Assembly: GCA_944474755.1 (NCBI GenBank)
Contig: OX104111.1
Span: 95,398,805 to 95,462,804 of the forward strand
Direction of reading: 5' to 3'
DNA length: 64,000 nt
Source of the DNA: Limnoperna fortunei
Taxonomy: Eukaryota; Mollusca; Bivalvia; Mytilida; Modiolidae
Shown here piece by piece: positions 21,345 through 34,355 of this stretch. The notes under the pieces are model-generated. The model saw nothing but the letters and a program-made list of their open reading frames with translations, was not told the DNA's origin and searched no databases. Position numbers and translations under genes: made by a program. Numbering within the stretch: the stretch's first letter is position 1; the number at the start of each line of letters is the position of its first letter.

Positions 21345-22065
21345 TATTATAACAATTTATTACATGGACGGAAAATTGGTCTACTGAAAGCAAAATTATT
21401 CCAGGAGCAAGATTTCATGTCTAAACAGCTCAAGGAGGGTTTTTCGCTGAAGTTCAAACATGAAGGAAACAAAATTCAGTACAAATGAAGACTCATCGAA
21501 GAAATTTTGTCTGGTCTAAACAAGTTAAACAAGATTAAGGTGAAACACAGAGTGTAAAATTAGTGCAGGATTTGAAGAACAAGTTAAAGTTCCGTAACCA
21601 GATGATTCCTTAGCGCCGATTTGTCAGATTCTGCAGCGTCATTGGTAAAGGAATATGAATCGAATGTTATTGCTTCGGATAGTGACGATAAGAAGAAAAT
21701 CTGCCAAGCAGAAGGACATGCCATGCGAAGGATTAAATCAAAATCATAAAGTACTTCATATAAAGTTCCACCTCAGTCTGCAGCCGAATCTTTTGTAAAT
21801 CCGTGTAGAGTCAACAGTTCCTCAGGCAGCCATTTCGTGCCAGCATATGCACATATGGCCTTTGCTCCTTGTGTAAGCAATACGGCCAACGGAGGAAGGA
21901 CAAATAAACAAATCTGGACTATTCTCCATAATGTCATGTTCAGGACATGCAGTAGTTACCGGAAGTACAGCAAATGGCAATCAAAATTTGATAGTTGTCA
22001 AGAGTAGTTAATGATAAGTATTTAGATAGTGATATTTCTTACAAACTAGAAAGTGATACAGATGT
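21345..22065 (+). pseudogene. gag-like retroelement ORF relic
   Basis: Homologous to the better-preserved relic at 31,925-33,020: 'tacatggacggaaaattggtc', 'gaagttcaaacatgaagg', 'gatttgaagaacaagttaaa' and a degenerate zinc-knuckle-like region near 21,900-21,960. Every frame is broken. A structural (gag-like) protein of a DIRS- or similar retroelement is the best guess; no reverse transcriptase follows. Confidence 0.5.
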
Positions 22066-22069
22066 ATAT

Positions 22070-22230
22070 TTAGACACAATTTAAACGAGAAGATGCTCAT
22101 TGACGCTTAAAATAAATCGAAGAAAATAAGGAGGACGAAAATACTTTTGAACAAATCAGACGACACTCTATAGCTGATTCTTCTTACCAACACGGAGTTT
22201 CGGGTGTACCAGAAAATAATGTTTTAGATA
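22070..22230 (+). pseudogene. Relic of a NADAR tail exon
   Basis: 'gagaagatgctcattgacgct', 'gacgaaaata.ttttgaacaaa' and 'ggtgtaccagaaaataatg' match the family's tail exon. Heavily decayed. Confidence 0.5.
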
Positions 22231-22519
22231 TAAAATATTTAAAATATGAACAAAGAAATAATGAACCCCAAAGAATCTACAGTTACTACTGGAAACAAGC
22301 ATTGACCTTTTTTGGGCTGATTTAAAATGATGTAATATTAACCATTGTACATAGATAATCTTTTACTAATCATTTGACATCATCTTGTGTTTCAGATTTT
22401 TTGCTTATTCTGTAGTGTGTATAAATGTAAAAACGTTGTTCGTTGTTTGTGTTAAGACGTTTCCCTTAAGGTTCATGGGTAAAGCATATTCGGTGTTAGA
22501 ATCTTAAAAATATTTTATA

Positions 22520-24302
22520 AGCACCACTATGGTCCGCAGTTAGGCTTTCCGTTTTATGACCCGACTCCCCCAACGACAGTGACTCCCCTATCTGCCACCT
22601 GGAAACACGTTGTGCAGTTCTTTGGGTCGAACCCTGTGAACTCTCACAATATGGTCCAAGTCGATTTTTTTAATAAAATGTATTTTTTCTTCTCTGATAT
22701 CGCCTTTAAGTTTTACTATAGATACAACTTCGTTGCAGTAAAATCTCGTTCGAAAATATGGTTGCGGATAGTTTTCCCAATGTCTCAATTCAGTGTTTAA
22801 TGAATGTGCTACGATTATTGTTGGATATACCTATTAGTGACTAGTGGTATTATGATATCCATGTATTTTAGTCAACTAACCAAATCACATTCTTCAGTTA
22901 TGGCAGCGGGTTTGGAATACCATAAAACCTGGTTTAACTCAGAATTTCTTTTGAAATTTCTGTACCAAGTCAGGACCATTGCTGTAGTTGCTGTATTTTT
23001 AGTTGTTGGTTCTTGAGTTTGCCAGTGTCTCGGTTTCAAGAAGAGGTTGTATAACATATTCAGAAATTATACATGATCATTCCGACTGTGGTTGAAGAGA
23101 TTAATAGGTCATTATCCTATTTGATGGCCCTGTGCATTTGTAACAGAACAGGCGAGACATGTTAATTTGGTTTTAAAACAATCTTTCTTTCATCTTTCAA
23201 ATTGGAACTTCCTAAATGGGGTATAACACATTTTAAGCTAAATTTAATAAAAATGCGAAAAAAGTTTGCGTGTCCACAAAGATTTTCTAGTAATTGAAAC
23301 TTTAAGTTTAGGAATGATTTTCCTATTTTCAAATAAAGACTGAGTGGGAAAAAAGGGATTCTTCTACATAAATTCCTTACCTTCCAAAATATCGAACTAT
23401 TAGACAATCACAGTTAAAAGTAAAAGCCGAAACATAGAAAATTGAGACTGTTTATTTATGGTGCCATGTTTTGATATGTACCGGAGATTCATTCCAAAAA
23501 TAAGAAAATGACCTCTTCAATAGGTTACTACTATGGCTACTTTGTATAAGGTGCCGTTTTAAATTTATTCCCTGTTGTATATCAACAATTCGATTTTTAT
23601 TGATGAAATGATTGTTTTACGTCCCGCGAACAGTATTTCAACTATATTCAGAACGAAAACAACTTATAAAACAAAAATCAATTGGGAAAGATGACCAAAG
23701 ATCAAAAGTTCGAATACCACTGGAAAAGTATGGGTATGGGAAGGGGTAGAAAATATTTTTTGCGGGTACAACAAGCCTACTCGTATCAACATCTACAAAT
23801 GGGGTCTTTAGCGCGCAAGGAGCGTCTTAACACTCTCCAAACATGTTGCCCACTATGGTCCGCAGTTAGGCTTTCCATTTTATGACCCGACTCCCCCAAC
23901 GACAGTGACTCCCCTATCTGCCACCTGGAAACACGCTGTGCAGCTCTTTGGGTCGAACCCTTTGAACTCTCACAATATGGTCCAAGTCGATTTTTTAAAA
24001 TAAAATGTATTGTTTTCTTCCGATATCGTCAGCCCTTTAAGTTTTACTATAGATACAACTTTGCTGCAGAAAAGTCTCGTTTGAAAATATGGTTGCGGAT
24101 AGTTTTCCCAATGCCTCAATTCAGTGTTCAGTGAATGAGCTACGATAATTGTTGGATATACCTATTAGTGACTAGTGGTATTATGATATCCATGTATTTT
24201 AGTCAACTAACCAAATCACATCCTTCATTAATGGCAGCGGGTTTGGAATACCATTAAACCTTATTTTTAGTTGTTGGTTCTTGAGTTTGCCAGTGTCTCG
24301 GA
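22520..24302 (+). repeat. ~1.34-kb direct duplication
   Basis: Positions 22,520-23,035 recur at 23,857-24,302 with the same content: 409-bp-element core, 'cacaatatggtccaagtcg', 'tatggttgcggatagttttccca' and 'gccagtgtctcgg'. The second copy lacks about 70 bp. The intervening piece carries the unit-start block found also at 34,880, 45,400 and 59,640. The short open frames at 22,579-23,016 are not conserved in the second copy, so I do not call genes. Confidence 0.75.
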
Positions 24303-25882
24303 CTTTGATTTGTGGATTGTCTTTATGACAGTTTCATCAGTGTTCGGTATTTTGTTATTCCCTTCAATCAAAACAACTAAAAATATCTTTATGTGTTATT
24401 GTCGAAAATATAAAGAAAATAATAAATGCTTGATACTATAAATGCAAAGAGTAATTAACGCGGGGCAGTTATTGACAAGTATGAGGCTTATTTAAGGTTT
24501 ATCAATCAGGGTCAATCAACATTAGTCGTAAAACAACTTGCTGTGCTATTTACCATGGTCACTGACCAAAATACACCGTCAAAATATTTGGCAAAGGTAG
24601 AAATAACTGCGGATATTTTGGTTCCAGGAGAAATCATTGTACAACAAACCATATTTTTTCTGATATCAGTTAACTAACTGTAATTTCTTAATCTCAGTTT
24701 TCTGTCATCAAAAATTAGATTTGTATGTTATCTTATTTATATTTCGATATCAGAACGTTAATTTGTTGTAATGAAACCTCGATTATTCGATATCAATAAT
24801 AAAATTTTTCAGAAAATTATTTTTTATATTAGAAAATTGAATTTCTAATCTTCTGACATTATAAAATCGAATTTCTAAACAAACAAAATGAATTATTGAC
24901 ATTAAAAGACATAGATTTTTTTTATTTTAGAAATATAATTCCTAAAATTTTGTCATATAACAAATAATTCTTGGTATAACAAAATATAAATTACATGTCA
25001 ACACAAATATTTTTGATAGTAAATAAATAGTAAAACGACGCCTCATACTTTTGCCCGATTGTAAAAAAATAACGAGAAAAAGTTCACACCCGTTCTTAAT
25101 ACAGAAGAACAAGTATGATTTATATAAAGCCAAATAATATTTTAAAATATTCTATGTAAAGATCTAATGTAAAAATAATATTCTAAAATATTCAGAGTAG
25201 TAGCTTGCAGATCTTGGTAAGTGAATCTACGTTCGATTTGTACGTTCAGTCTATTACTTTTTTATATTCTAAAAATTAGACTATTCATCTATCCATCATC
25301 GTCATGCCCGGTGGTATACAAGGCTGATGAGTTTGATTTTGGTTATGTTTACGTAACTAGAAAGAAGGTTGAGCAATTAACACCTGGCCACACCTTCACT
25401 CTGTTAGACTGTTCTTTTAAGTTGTCCTTCCCTTATACTAAGTCACAGTGTCTGTATTAATGTTTTTTGGAGAGACAAATAAAACTGCTTACTGTAGATC
25501 CAATTGGAAAGAAAAATATAGGATGACCCTCACCACAATAGACGCTTATCAACGACATGTGGCATGACCTTCAACACACTCTAGAAATTAAAAATATTAA
25601 TCCTAATAAATCTATATATTTCAGTTCCCTTTATATTACTTTGAATTATTTGTAATTATTACAGTGTATGAAATTAACACGATTTTTCTTGTTATCATTT
25701 TATAAAGATTTTTTTTGGAAAACTAAAATTGCAGACCTACGAAAATGATGGTGAAACGGATATTGAATCTAAACACGCACCATAACGTTAAACATACTAT
25801 ATAACAAAACACATAATCTCGATTTCAAATTATTTTATTCAGAATCAAACGAAATTGGAACAGATAAAACGGACGTAAATAA
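24303..25882 (+). other. 5' flank of NADAR pseudogene locus at 25.9 kb
   Basis: Non-coding. Contains the 'gatatc/gatatt' AT-rich block (about 24,640-24,960), 'gttcgatttgtacgttcag' (about 25,230) and the putative 5'-UTR exon with the conserved mini-ORF at about 25,747. Same order as the other units. Confidence 0.6.
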
Positions 25883-28320
25883 ATGGCTACTTCCGAAACA
25901 AGATGTATCAAGACAACATAAAAATCACCGATCTTACTGAACATTGTAAGGGTTAAAAACACAAAGGAGATGAACTAGACAGCCAAAGTGGACTTGATAA
26001 CGTAAACAACCACCAAAATTTCACTGAAAGTGATCTACATAACAAGGAAAAGATTGATCAACATAAGAAAACAATATCTAAAGAAAGGGGAGCATTAAAA
26101 CGAAAATTCACAAAATTACAATGCATTAAAGAACAGAGAGAGTGTTGATAAGAAGAAATCGATTCACGGCAGGCGAAATTAAAAGTTATTCTGACCGTTC
26201 CAGTGAGGCACAACACATAGATGAAAAGGAAAGTTTCGGCCACAATTTTGCTGGAAATAATCAACAAAGTACGAAAATATTGATAACAATACGAGAGCAG
26301 TAACATCCAGTTGCAAAAAGGAAACCCACAACGAATCTTCACAAAATGTATTAAAGAAAGGAAAGGGTATTGATAGAAGAAATAGATTCATGACAAGCGA
26401 ATGTGAAAGTAGTTTTTAGTCTTAGGCACAGAATACAGCAGAAAATGAAAGTTTCAAATTCTTCTGGCAGTAAAATTCTCCTTTTAGTCAAATGCAAATA
26501 AGTGAATTTACAATTGATGGTATAACATTTAATTGTGCAGAGCAGTATATAATTTACAGCAAAGCAAGTAAGAGTCAATTATTACAACTGATGCCAATTT
26601 AATATGTGATTTGCATTTGAAAACAAAACATGTAATTCGAAATAAACTAGATTAATATACATGTTTTTAGGAACGACATACTTTAGACAAAATATTGTTT
26701 CGGAATTGGGCATTTAAAAAAATTTCTATATTTTTTTCACATCTAGGCTAAACTTTTACTGTTCAATGTGGACCCAAATGTCATGTTTATTTATTACTCT
26801 TAGAAGCTGTTTCTTGCATAAAACGTTACACGTGTTTCTATAAAATTACGCTTTAATTGTCTCTGATCACTACAAAATTATATTATCAATAATATACAAA
26901 AAGCAGTCATGAATCAAATAATTACATTTTGTACGTATTTTCTTTTTAATATCACAAATGTGGCTATGCTATTACTGTTTAAAACGTACCCAAAAACAGA
27001 TACATTTAGGACCAGAGCTGTGCAATTGTTTCTTCTACAAGTAAACATGCTCAAACATGATTCATTTTGGTAGTTTTGAAATGAACTTGTATTAAATGAT
27101 TGCAGGGTTATTTGGAGATGTTGAGACGGAAAAAGAAAATTTTACAAGAAAAGGATCCTCGCTGTCACAAACATTTAGACCGAAGGGTTCAAAACTTTGA
27201 CCAAAACGTGGGATGACTACTATGTGGAAAAGACTCACCAAAAGACATTTATAAAGGCAAACCTTATGAGAGAATATGGGGAATTGGCTTGTCTTAAGAT
27301 CATCCCAGAGCAAAAAACAGAGATTCATAGAAAGGAAAAAATTAATTGGGCCAAACTGAAGTTCGCAATGAGTTGATGAGTAAAGAAAAGAAGGATCCTA
27401 ATTTATTCGTTTTTTCTAGTACAAGTCAAATTAATGATCCAAAACAGTAAATGTCAGTGACAACATTGTTGCCAGTCAGATCGCTAAAAATGATTCTCCT
27501 GATCTAGATTCAAGCAGAATAGCTTCTATTTCTCCTGCAAAATGCGTAACAAACCAAAACATAATAAGCAGCGAGGATCAGTAGACGCATCAAGGTCAGG
27601 AGAACCAAGTCAACAAGAGCAATCCAGTTGATTCTCAAGACTGTAACAATGCAGACGATCCATCCAAGAAAATCACCACCTAATAAAATATGTGAATACA
27701 ATTTAAAGGAGCAGACTTTCACTGATGCTAGAAATAAATGCAAAATAGAAGCAATAGAAACCAAACAAAGCGAACAACACGACATAGCTGACCAGCAAGA
27801 AAATTTCAGGTGCGCAAGAAAATATTATCTTTGATACAAAGTTAAAAAACTTAAGAAATTACAATCAAACAATATGATGCAATCATTAAAGAAAAACATT
27901 CTTTTGACGTTTGATGCTATACAATTAACAAATGTACTTCAAGAAGATTTTAATAATCACTTTCATGAAATCATGTTCTGTTAGTAATATATCATGTATT
28001 TTAGATGATTTGCTTTATTATTTATTTGTAGTAGAACCAGGCACTAAGAGTTTGTCTAAGCATCAATTTCAGGAAAACAAAGGCGACATAAGTAATAACA
28101 ACCCAGTTGATTCTTCAGACCGTCACAATGAAGACGATGCACATGCGACGTCAGAATCTCCTGCTGATAAAATATCTGAAAACAAATTTGAAAGAGGAGA
28201 CGACTGTCGTAACAGAAATAAATCCGATATAGGAGAAACAAATTTGAATAAAAAAACTGGTAAACCAATCGAACAACACCAAATAGCAAATTCTGATCAG
28301 CAAGTAAATTCCGTTGTGTA
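25883..28320 (+). pseudogene. NADAR pseudogene with deletion-fused exons 2 and 3
   Basis: Exon 1 is 25,883-26,567. It has broken frames early, but a readable end (GRNR/TSE linker, then SFKFFWQ, an in-frame TAA in place of a Gln codon, NSPFSQ, and DGITFNCAEQYI). Exon 2 starts at 27,106 (GLFGDVETEK...), and a single-base insertion shifts it. At about 27,230 it runs directly into exon-3 sequence (KTHQKTFIKANPYERIWGIGL) with no intron. The last ~10 codons of exon 2 and the first ~12 of exon 3 are missing, so this is a genomic deletion spanning intron 2 and not a processed copy. Tail sequences follow at 27,440-27,830 and, as an open exon-like stretch, at 28,028-28,320. Confidence 0.88.
28028..28320 (+). 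pseudogene. NADAR tail exon, reading frame open
   Basis: After an acceptor-like 'atttgtagtag', the frame reads through SKHQFQENKGDISNNNPVDS, ESPADKISE and GKPIEQHQIANSDQQVN to TAA at about 28,319. It is the best-preserved separate tail exon and matches 40,484-40,782 and 57,266-57,603. It belongs to the broken locus upstream, hence the pseudogene call. Confidence 0.6.
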
Positions 28321-28329
28321 AGAAAATGA

Positions 28330-29135
28330 TACAAAATTGTAACAGTTTATGATATTATAACCGAACAGCATGAACAATAAGGTGTGATTACCACAGAAGA
28401 TAATGTTTTGACATTTAACGACCTGAAATGTTGTAATAGTAAAATATTCAATCATTTATTCGTGTCAATCACACCAAATTGTGGTTCATTATGTCGTTTT
28501 ATTAGAAATGATTTCTTTATTAGTTATTGTTTAGTTCACAGTTTGTTGCATGAGAAGTATTTTTCATATACACAAATGTTAGTTTTAGAGTTTGATCATA
28601 TTTAAAGATATAAAAAATATATATATTGTCATATTTTCTACTGTTGGTTGTTTATAAATGACATAATAAAATTGATTAATTGTAATTGTATGTTAAAAAT
28701 ACTTTTAACTTAGGGAAACTGTCGCGACAGTAGCAAAGAAGGTCAAGTCCCAAACCGAATAAAACCATAGGCGCACTCGCGTGCTCTGAACTTGTAAGCA
28801 GTGCCTGCCTCTAATTAGAAACCTGTTGAGTTAATAATTGTCATGTCTTTGAAAAAGTCGAATCCTGGAATCTAACCGCAAAACTAAAAGTTTCTGAAGG
28901 AATTTAACAAATTAAGGTACTACTTCTGGCAAATCAGACAAAAAATTTTAAGAAGTTTCTACACAACATAGCTAATAGTTACTTATAATGACAACATTTC
29001 TATTGCGTACAAATAAACATTGGGTTCCGCAAATAAAGCATTATAATATTTTTCAATAGAGGTATAAATATAAGGTCTTAATGGAAAACTATATGTGTTC
29101 CATTCAATGCAAACTGCAAAAAAGTTTGTTTTATT
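28330..29135. other. Non-coding, no gene seen
   Basis: AT-rich. Aligns in outline with 19,500-19,700, 40,790-41,080 and 57,600-57,880 (3' flank of the family). Confidence 0.45.
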
Positions 29136-29139
29136 TGAA

Positions 29140-29300
29140 TGGTGTTTAACGTCAATTTTAGTAAATTTTCAGCTATATCATGACGTCCGGTTTTTTGCAG
29201 GATGAACCTTGAGTACCAGGAGAAAACCCCCAAACTTCGGTGGGTAAACTGCCAATCCTCGTCAATTAAGATTTGAGTCGAGGGCAGTGCAAAAAAGTAA
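29140..29300 (-). repeat. Truncated SINE
   Basis: Minus-strand copy with 'cagctatatcatgacgtccg' and 'aggagaaaacccccaaac'. The tRNA-like head is missing. Confidence 0.65.
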
Positions 29301-29394
29301 AAATTTAGTAATAAGATTAGTAATATGAAATCTTATACAATTAAGGACATTTGTTGTAAGCGTTACAAATCTCTAATAGTGGGAACTTACAGTC

Positions 29395-29570
29395 ATTCTG
29401 CCCAAAGGCATTATTTGTGGCAAGTCCTTACGACAGAATATGAAATATTGGTTATTCTAAAAATGATAAATCAAAATACAAAAAATCACGTAAAGGGAAA
29501 AAACTAATTGGGTAAAACATTGGCTAATGAATATAACAAATTAATGAATTTGGAACCCCCTGTTAATATG
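29395..29570 (+). pseudogene. Isolated NADAR exon-3 relic
   Basis: Reads ASPYDRI then a stop, later KKSRKGKKLIG, the worn ASPYDRIWG and RGKNLLG blocks of exon 3. No neighbouring exon 1 or 2. Homologous isolated relics lie at 42,220-42,400 and 58,965-59,130. Confidence 0.6.
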
Positions 29571-29579
29571 TAAAGCCAT

Positions 29580-31920
29580 GGTGCAAACAAGAAAGATATT
29601 TGTGAAGATAACACTGACATGAGTACAAATGCAGAATTTAAATGGAAGATGTATGTTTTATACAACCATTACAAAAAACCACACACACTAAGATACGGAT
29701 CAGGTCCGAATTTATCGTTTGTTCTCATAATGACTAAAGCGATGGTAAATGTATAAGTTTAATTAAACTGTCAGACAGGGATGATACGTTGGAGAAAATA
29801 ACTTTATCCAAATTTAAATAGATGAAACTTCTTTTAGCAAAGTAATATAATAAGCATTTTGTCAACTAAATACAAATAATGAGCGACACTGCCAAGATCA
29901 ACATCCCCGCACCAAGATTCCAAGTGTAACAAGAAAATTGAGAATAAAGACTTTGCAGACTAGAAGTCCTTCTAATCCTTCATATCATGCAAACTGCAAA
30001 AGAAAACAAAAATAAACGTGCAATAGAATGTGTCAAAGCATCAGTGAAGTAAACTAAGTAGCCAAGAATATAAACAATTAAGTTGAGTCTGAATTCAGAC
30101 TTCAAATGCAGTCGATGAAGGGAAACAAAGGTTAATGAAAATACTGCAAACAATACGAGACAACAGGAATAGTTCATTTATTTGATTAGCATTCGGATTA
30201 AGAGTCACTAAGGTGTGCAATAACAATTATTAAAAAAGTTGAAGAAATTATAACCAAACAGTAAGGTGCCTTTACTACTGGGAAATAGCTTAATGACATT
30301 TTAAGACACAAATTATGAAATAATAGCAAATGTACTTGAAAAAGCCAGTGATTGTATTATTTCATCTTTATTTCAAAGTCTTGTTTTGTAATTACGTTTT
30401 ATTGATTCTTTTATATTTTTTGTTATAACAGTCTTTAAAGGATTCTATGTACCAGTTTTTGAATATATTTCATTTGTGATCCTTTGCATACATACAAATA
30501 TTTGTTTTGAAGTTTGGTCATGTTTCATAGATTAAAATTATATTTGTTATATTATTTACGATTTATTTTGTTATTTTATGATGAAACTTTTAAACTGTAA
30601 TTATTTTGATGTGCCGCCGACGAAAAGATTTTCTGTCAGTTCGTTCGTCCGTCCGTGTGTCCTCTTTTAATGAATTTTTATGAAACTTGGAAACATAGTT
30701 ACAACATGATTAGATCTCATTAATGGCAAAATATGTAGGGCTTCGCCAATACTTCACGCTTGAGTAAACGTAAAAAGAAGGGGGATTTTGCCTTATGTTT
30801 AACTTTGCGTTCAAGTTTTGCCAAAAGGGACATCTTTGTCGCAGAGACACATTTTCTTGTTTTATCAATGCCTTTTATGCTGAGCCCTCCAACAATTGAA
30901 AACATTTTAATATATACAAATTATGTATAATAAATACTATAGATTCGACTCGAAATATTGACAATCTATACAATATGCGTTTACATAGTTCCGAATGCAC
31001 AATAACGTAATGTATTTGGACCCACAATTATTACAATTTCAAAACTGGCAATTAATACTAAAGAATGTAATGGTATGCCAATAAAGTTTGTTTGGTCAAC
31101 AGTTGGTGGTTTCTAGATGATAACTTGAAAACGCGTCAACATAATTTGTTTAAACTTTGCACAGCTATTAAGTACTATAAAATGAAGATCAGGTTGAATT
31201 TCAGCACAATCCCATTTATAGTTTTTGAGTTGTGGCAATTTGAAATAATTTTTATAAATGCAGGATCAAGGTAAAAATTGTTTTCCGAGATGGACTGTTA
31301 TCATGCTCAGGTTTTCCTGTAGGGTGATTTGTTATTCAGTAAAATAATTTTTTTATGAATATTAAAAACAATGCAACGTGGCGGAGTATCATTTAATGTC
31401 CATTTTGGTCCTAGCGAAAAGTAACCAGTATTTACATGGGCTAGATTATCTACAATCTTTTATTCAACATTAAAGAAAAATATGCCAAATCAGGTCAGAC
31501 CCAATTAATGTTTTACCAATTTAATGATATAAAGATGACACAACTTTAATATAAAGTTCAATTTCTATTGCAGCGAATGTGAAAATACCAAAGTTTTATA
31601 ACAATCAACAAAAGTCATCTGACAAGATCTGATTTCTTTTACCACCAAAGTAATTTAACAGGTTTATGAACAGATGTCGCCATTGACTCAGTAAGAACAC
31701 AACATATGCATTTATAAATCTTACTAGGAACACACGTGTTTGTTTATATTTGTATACCTGTATTTAATTAATGAAAGTTATATAAAAGTACTTTTGACGG
31801 ATTAAGCACTGGTATTACATGCGTGTATGGCGGGAATATTTGTTATGGTTAAATAACTAAGGTTGTTTGTTTTGGTTTTTCGACCTTTGTCACTGGTACG
31901 GTAAACGTCCTTAGATTCGC
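29580..31920. other. Non-coding, repeat-bearing
   Basis: Positions 30,605-30,870 ('ttcgttcgtccgtccgtgtg' to 'cagagacacattttcttg') look like a common bivalve dispersed repeat. The minus-strand open frame over it is a repeat product. The remainder shows no supported gene. Confidence 0.45.
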
Positions 31921-31924
31921 CACG

Positions 31925-33020
31925 ATGAAACACAACGACGAATGTCTTCTTGATGATTTAACGTCGCATTCTCAATCGCAGCCTAATGAAGAAGCTCGTT
32001 TCTTACCATCGGTTCAACAAGATCGAAGCATAGTAAACCAAGATTTACAAGATACTTTTCAATTATTTAAACATTACATGGACGGAAAATTGGTCGACCA
32101 ATTCTTCCAGGAAGAAGATGTCATGTCTAAAAAGCTCAGGGATATTTTTTTGCTGAGGTTAAAACATGAAGGACACACAATTCAGTATAAATATGGACCA
32201 GCGCTAAGTCGTGCTAAGTATACCCCTACTCGACCAGACTCGGAAAACAGGAAGTAGATGACTGACCTGGAAAGGGGTGGCACGGTACAACTCGGCATGC
32301 TAAAGCTGTGCACCAAATTTGAAATCAATCCCTTTAGTAGAATCCGAGAAATCTGTTACAAAAGTTTGCATCGGACGGACAGACGGACGGACTGACAGAC
32401 GGACGGACAAGGTGATTGCAATATAGCCACCTCTCTTACGAGTGGTAGTATAATTTATGATAATTTGTCTGCTTTAAACACGTTAAGCAAAGCAAAAAGA
32501 TTCGACAATCATCAGATGTAAAACTACTCACCGGGTGCAAAACTTATTGAGGATTTGATGAACAAGTTAAAGTCACGTGACAAGATGATCCGCATTTCTG
32601 ATTCTTTTGATTCTGGAGCTGTTGGTCAACGTTGAAGGAATATGAATCTAATGTATTGCTTCGGACAGTTACGATTAGAAGAAAATCCGCCAAGCAGAAG
32701 AACGTGACATGCGAAGCACAAAATCAAAATCACGCAGTACTTCATATAAAGTTCCACCTCAGTTTCCCAGATTGCCCTTTCGCGTTAGTACCGTACGCCA
32801 TCCACATATGACCTTTGCTTCCTGTGCAGGCAATACGGACACTGGAAGAAGAACTTCTTTTAACAAATCTGGGCCATTCTTTATCCGGGACATGCAGGAA
32901 TTGCAAAATGTACAGCAAATGGCGGTCAGTTGTTAGGAGTAGTTAATGATAAGTATTTGGATAGGGATATTTCTTACGAACTAGAAAGCGATACAGAGGA
33001 AAGTGATATTTTTTAGAGAC
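31925..33020 (+). pseudogene. gag-like retroelement ORF relic, interrupted by a repeat
   Basis: The N-terminal part 31,925-32,200 is open (Met-Lys-His-Asn-Asp..., LFKHYMDGKLVDQFF, LRLKHEGHTIQYKYG). It is then interrupted by a foreign ~250-bp repeat. Coding-like sequence resumes at about 32,460 (LIEDLMNKLKSRDKMIRISD, then EYESN, RSTKSKSRSTSYK) and ends with a worn zinc-knuckle-like stretch and YLDRDISYELESDTEESDIF (about 32,950-33,016). The architecture recalls gag-like proteins of DIRS-type retroelements seen in molluscs (from memory). No polymerase or recombinase follows. Confidence 0.55.
32205..32455 (+). repeat. Dispersed repeat with GGAC-rich microsatellite, inserted in gag relic
   Basis: Runs from 'aagtatacccctactcgacc' to 'cgagtggtagta', with the tract 'cggacggacagacggacgg' at about 32,374-32,408. 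It is absent from the homologous gag relic at 21,480-21,560, which gives the empty-site state. Confidence 0.65.
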
Positions 33021-33029
33021 AAGTTCAGT

Positions 33030-34075
33030 AATCTGAAGAATAGTGATAAATAATTTTGTATGGTGTTGAAGGCAGATTATTCGAACACAAAATTGGGCAA
33101 AGTACAGGACTGAATTGTTTTGCTTTTAATATTAACAGAAATCATTATATAATTCCATATATCAATACACTACATATAATAAAAAAAACTTAATAATAAC
33201 AAATCAGCTTTGAACAAGGCATATTTTGTGACAAAAACTTTAGCAATCTGGATATGTCATAAAAGTCCCTTTTCAGTCTCATGTGAAAATGTAAAAGGTT
33301 TCAATGATAAATTGATAAACCGATTTCGTTATAGAGCCTTTTATTACGCCAGTTTTAGCATTATTCGAAATATACATACATATATTGTAGTTGAAAGGGT
33401 CACGATGGTGACAAGATCAATATTCGGTCGGCATTATCATAGCATGTACATAGGATTAATTTTATATTTGATAATTAATTATATTTAATGTGATAATACA
33501 TTTTACAGGTATTTTTTCTGATACATTTATAGGAATCATCAAAATCATTAAGAAAAAATGATGTGCCTATAATATTGTGAGAGTTGGACTCAACAACACT
33601 TGCAGGTTTCTCAGTTAACAGTCTTATTAGTATTTATAAAAAATGTTATCGAAAATAACAAGGTAAATACAATTTACTACGCCAGATATATATCTATTTC
33701 TTCCGTTAATGCAGCCTTCACAGTCAGATGAAGAACTAAGCTGCATAGATGACCTATTGACCACGATAGATTTGATCTTATTTTATTAGAAATATTACTG
33801 CATAAGATCCGACTTAAATTTCCAATCATAAAATTTAGAGTGTAGAAATATTTCGGCGACAAATGAATGTGGAGTATATAAATCACATATCGCACAACTA
33901 TGCCGATCACAAGATACACCACATTTGTCACTCTTGAAGGCGAATATGCCCAACCTTCGGGAACACCTTACGCTTTTGTTCACATAGTTTTGTGTTGCTT
34001 ATATTTTTTATTGGGTTCGTGTTTGTGTGTTTAATTATTATTTTGTGTTACCCTGACTTATCTTCGATTATTTTT
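33030..34075. other. Non-coding, no gene seen
   Basis: Open frames up to 92 codons are AT-rich and have no recognisable motif or conserved copy in the window. Confidence 0.4.
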
Positions 34076-34079
34076 GTTT

Positions 34080-34355
34080 TGTGTATATTTTCGATATTAG
34101 CTGCTTGTTGTGTTTATGAGTTTTTTGTTAGGCATGAATTATATTTTGCACATTGATTTTGTTCTTCTGATAACGCATCGTTTTAAAAAAGATTTCTGTT
34201 TTTTTATAAAGTTTGTTTTATCCACAAAGGTAAGAGGTACAAAAATGTTTTAAAATAAAAATGCTACCTGACATGAAATGTTTGATGACAAAAGTAAAAA
34301 TCTCTAATGGATAGAGATGTAAATGATCTTGAGGTGCGCAAGGGGATTTCATAAT
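34080..34355. repeat. Dispersed repeat, second copy of 2,510-2,795
   Basis: Shares 'gcttgttgt', 'agttttttgttag', 'ttgttcttctgataacgc' and a downstream 'acctgacatgaaatgtttg...gatcttgaggtg' block with 2,510-2,795, in the same order. Confidence 0.5.

Noticed and set aside
22579..23016. Two adjacent ~70-codon plus-strand frames
   Set aside because: Their duplicate at 23,900-24,300 is broken in both frames, and the sequence belongs to a dispersed repeat.
32374..32408. GGAC/GACA tandem tract as a CRISPR-like or functional satellite
   Set aside because: Too short and irregular; it is the microsatellite part of a common dispersed repeat.
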